DNA of 64,000 nucleotides, taken from assembly GCF_902806685.2 (NCBI RefSeq), contig NC_048538.1, positions 930,001 to 994,000 on the forward strand. The letters are read 5' to 3'. Positions 61,188 to 64,000 of this stretch are shown here, piece by piece. The position numbers and the translations under genes were made by a program. The stretch comes from Maniola hyperantus (taxonomy: Eukaryota; Arthropoda; Insecta; Lepidoptera; Nymphalidae). The notes under the pieces were generated by a model that had not been told where the DNA came from, did not search any database, and saw only the letters and a list, made by a program, of their open reading frames with translations. Position 1 is the stretch's first letter, and the number at the start of each line of letters is the position of its first letter.

Positions 61188-61752
61188 TCAGAAAGCCTAG
61201 AGATTGTCCATTTGCGCAAACAAGACGAAGCAATTCAAAAAGACGCTATCCCATAACCTCATATCATTAGCTCAGAATTAACATTACTTTTACTAAATAT
61301 ACAAGTGTCCATCACAATTCTGTATCCCAAGGGCGTAAGGTTTAAAATGACCTAATTCGTACGCAAATGTAATATTGGCTGACCGTACAAACTTTTCTTA
61401 TGCATTTGTAGCCGTCCTTATTTTGAAGGTAGCAGGGTTTTATTTCGCTTGTTCAGTTGAATTGTGGCAAGTGGCTTTGTTGTGCTAGGGATGGCCCGTA
61501 ATGCGACAGTTTGTAAGCATGAGCCTCAGACGAGGGGGGGTGGGGGAGGCCGTAAAGAAATACTGTACAAGTTGTTTCGAGTACACCTGAAGGTCGTTGA
61601 CTTAAATAATATATTTATCTATCGCTCTCACCTACTGTTCGTTTTGTTTTCCTGGTTGGTGTGCTCGCAAAAGTATGCGATTATTTTTTAATAACTATGT
61701 TTTGACGTGAACAGGGTGCTACATGTGAAGGTATCGTAAAAAGTTATTAATT
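61188..61752. other. unique DNA
   Basis: A 75-codon frame at 61464 with a G-run has no motif. Confidence 0.35.
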
Positions 61753-62155
61753 TTTAGGGTTCCGTACCTCAAAAGGAAAAACGGAACCCTTATAGGATCA
61801 CTTTGTTGTCTGTCTGTCAAGAAACCTACAGGGCACTTCCCGTTGACCTAGAATCATGAAATTTGGCAGGTAGGTAGATCTTATAGCTGACATTTGGGGA
61901 AAAATCTGAAAACCGCGAGTTTAGGGTTAGATCACACAAAAAAAAAAAAATTGTGGTCATGAACTAATAATTAGTATTTTCAACTTTCGAAGTTAATGAC
62001 TATATCATATGAAAGGTCTTCACCTGTATATTCTAAAACAGATTTTTATTTATTTTTATGCATCATAGTTTTTGAATTATCGTGCAAAATGTCGAAAAAA
62101 TACCACTGTAGTACGGAACCCTCATTGCGCGAGCCTGACTCGCACTGGGCCAGTT
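61753..62155 (-). mobile_element. REP-F (full length)
   Basis: TTTTTAGGGTTCCGTACCTC start; ends GACTCGCACTGGGCCAGTTG. Confidence 0.82.
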
Positions 62156-62234
62156 GTTATACTACACAGCGTACCGCCTAATACGTCACTCAATTGTTTT
62201 GCCTTCCCGGAACCCCAACGAATCTTTTGTATGG

Positions 62235-62397
62235 GAATATAGAAAAGTGTTGTTTTTAGACTTTTTCAGGCAATTTTTGAAATTTTTCTTTCCGTATGAA
62301 CCATCCTCGTACTTCAAGGAATATTATAAAAAAAGAATTAGCGAAATCGGTTCAGCTGTTCTCGAGATTTACGATGAGCAACACATTCAGCGATTCA
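62235..62397 (-). mobile_element. Helitron (type 3), 3' end missing
   Basis: TTTCCGTATGAACCATCCTC, TTCAAGGAATATTATAAAAA, TCGGTTCAGCTGTTCTCGAG, AGCGATTCA. Confidence 0.7.
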
Positions 62398-62734
62398 TCA
62401 GTACCCTTATTATAAATGCGAAAGTGTGTTTGTTTGTTGGTTTGTCCTTCAATCACGTCGCAAAGGTGCAACTGATTGACGTGATTTTTTGCATGGGTAC
62501 CTATAGATAAAGACCTGGAGAGTGACATAGGCTATCCCGCGACTTCGTCCGCATGGAGTTAGGTTCTTAAAAATCCCGTGGGAACTCTTTGGTTTTCCGG
62601 GTTAAAAAGTAGCCTATGTCACTCTCCAGGTCTTTGATTATACTCATGCAAAAAATCACGTCAATCCGTTGCTTCGTAACGACGTGATTGAAGGACAAAC
62701 AAACACACTTTCGCATTTATAATAAGGGTACTGA
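62398..62734. mobile_element. two Helitrons (type 2) fused 3'-to-3'
   Basis: Begins TCAGTACCC and ends GGGTACTGA, so both outer ends are 5' ends. The plus half runs to ATAGGCTAT (62532); the minus half starts CCCGCGACTTCGTCCGC. Arms of about 135 bp are complementary. Outer flanks A and T. Confidence 0.85.
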
Positions 62735-63264
62735 TTAGTAACGACTAACGACTCTGCTACGGGTTCGAAATACTGATTCAACTTTGATTAACGTTTCCAA
62801 AACTTATCGAAAAGCGGAATTTGGCAGACTAGCCGATAACCTGATTGGACGGAATAAACATAGAAAGAGTGTCGTCTCATTAAGCACAATCGCTGATTGG
62901 ACAGTCAAGTCGGAGTTAACTGAGTTTCGTCGCTAATACGCAAGTCTTCACGAGCGACTTTTATGTCCAGTTTCTGTCTTGCGCACACTTGCGACTAAGA
63001 CATGATCTACTATTTTATTTATCGGATAAGATGTTATAAATATGAGGCTTATTTTTCATGTTTATCATAGGCTTTCTCATCCTTTTATAGTCGTCATCCA
63101 CTGCTTGCGTAGTTATTTCCTTTTATACCTCCACAGTCTATGTACTAGGATATTCCTGGTATCAAGAGAGTGGCCTGTGCCATTTTTCATCCTGGAAAAT
63201 CACAGAGTCCCCACGGAATTTTTAAGAACTTATATCCACACGGACATTAGTCGGGTCGCTAGTC
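62735..63264. other. unique DNA with a Helitron 3' end relic
   Basis: 63180-63262 (CATCCTGGAAAATCACAGAG, TCCACACGGACATTAGTCGGG, CTAG) is a diverged type 2 terminus; otherwise nothing recognised. Confidence 0.35.
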
Positions 63265-63477
63265 CAAATATATAAACAGAAAAGGGACTGACTGACTGAT
63301 CTATCAACGCACAGCTCAAACTACTGGACGGATCAGGCTGAAACTTGGCATGCAGTTATCTATTATGACGCAGGCATCCGCTAAGAAAGGATTTTTGAAA
63401 ATTCAACCCCTAAGGGGGTGAAATAGGGGTTTGAAATTGGTGTAGTCCACGTGGACGAAGTCGCGGGAATATGCCAG
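63265..63477 (+). mobile_element. Helitron (type 1), CTAG mutated
   Basis: AAATATATAAACAGAAAAGG, GACTGACTGATC, CACGTGGACGAAGTCGCGGG; the end reads GCCAGT instead of GCTAGT. Confidence 0.78.
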
Positions 63478-64000
63478 TCTTCCTGTGTGAAGCGATCTTA
63501 TGTCGAGCGACATGACGTAAGTTTGTCTTAGCGCTATGACGTCGGTACAACGTCGCAGCAAGTATGCAATGAGAGATCGCTTCATTCCGATCACGTGCAC
63601 CCACTGCCTCGGGCTCCTAATTAAAAATCGAGCGATTTTTGTTAGCGAATGTACATTTGTTACCCCCCACTAGGTAGGCAACGCCCCCCCCCCCCCCCCC
63701 CTACCCGATAATCGTGTAAAGGAAAGCGTGGACGTTTTTTAAAGAGCACGCTATTCAGCTGGCAGATTTTTAAATGCTGGCTAATTAGAAGGAATAATAG
63801 AGTTACCTTCGAAATGGGAAATGAGGCACATTCGCCATTGTTACGATTCGATGTTAAATTCTAAGTGTTTCAGGAGTTGGTGTCTTTCGAAATATTTTTT
63901 TTATTTTTTATTTTATTAGATATGCCAACGATAAATTGTAACAACATTCACAAATATTAAAAACATGTCACAAACAATTCCAGTCCTACTACAATCATCA
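63478..64000. other. unique DNA with an 18-base C run
   Basis: 63684-63701 is a pure C tract. No gene recognised before the window ends. Confidence 0.4.

Noticed and set aside
63684..63701. 18-base C run as a functional G-quadruplex or regulatory site
   Set aside because: A single homopolymer is as likely to be slippage or an assembly artefact; no associated feature.

Overview
The window is eukaryotic, repeat-dominated DNA and almost certainly lepidopteran (moth or butterfly; species not determinable). It is AT-rich. It is packed with Helitron termini of the type that is very common in Lepidoptera (CGCGGACGAAGTCGCG hairpin followed by CTAG), tRNA-derived SINEs, RTE-like and other 5'-truncated LINEs, and TIR/foldback elements. 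I see no operon, rRNA, bona fide tRNA or CRISPR array, and no long intact gene. The longest open frames are LINE remnants or lie inside repeats. The window is best read as intergenic DNA or a very large intron.

Layout. 1-2.9 kb: a SINE, two copies of an interspersed repeat here called REP-F (GGGTTCCGTACC ends), and a GTCC/GTCT microsatellite. 2.9-7.1 kb: a Helitron carrying a LINE that itself carries a second LINE tail, then a run of about seven Helitrons including a head-to-tail tandem pair. 7.7-10 kb: a candidate small spliced gene whose putative introns are full of Helitrons. 10-21.6 kb: SINEs, LINE tails, a Helitron broken by two retroelements, a TIR element with 6-bp target duplications, and the only full-length copy of the long Helitron. 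21.8-26.1 kb: short duplicated unique segments and two well-bounded MITEs. 26-31.5 kb: a Dong/R4-like fragment beside a TAA microsatellite, RTE tails, and a foldback element nested in a SINE. 32-38.5 kb: a roughly 165-bp tandem array, REP-F copies, and a Helitron split by a LINE. 39-48.3 kb: MITEs, a rearranged SINE, the second foldback copy, and a CpG-rich promoter-like spot. 48.5-56.8 kb: Helitron/SINE nests, a CpG-rich unit present three times, LINE/RTE ends. 56.8-64 kb: tandem duplications, REP-F copies, and a head-to-head Helitron pair.

Most informative observations. (1) A 3'-UTR hairpin in three copies of a LINE tail keeps its pairing while the stem sequence changes, and a constant internal loop is retained. 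(2) A foldback element has arms of about 120 bp that are identical within a copy, while differences between copies appear in both arms. (3) Several Helitron insertions can be resolved to the base (A^T target), including a 112-bp deletion derivative that lacks the hairpin. (4) A candidate small spliced gene at 7.7-9.97 kb is the only possible host gene. All family names and duplications come from reading the sequence; no database search or alignment program was run.
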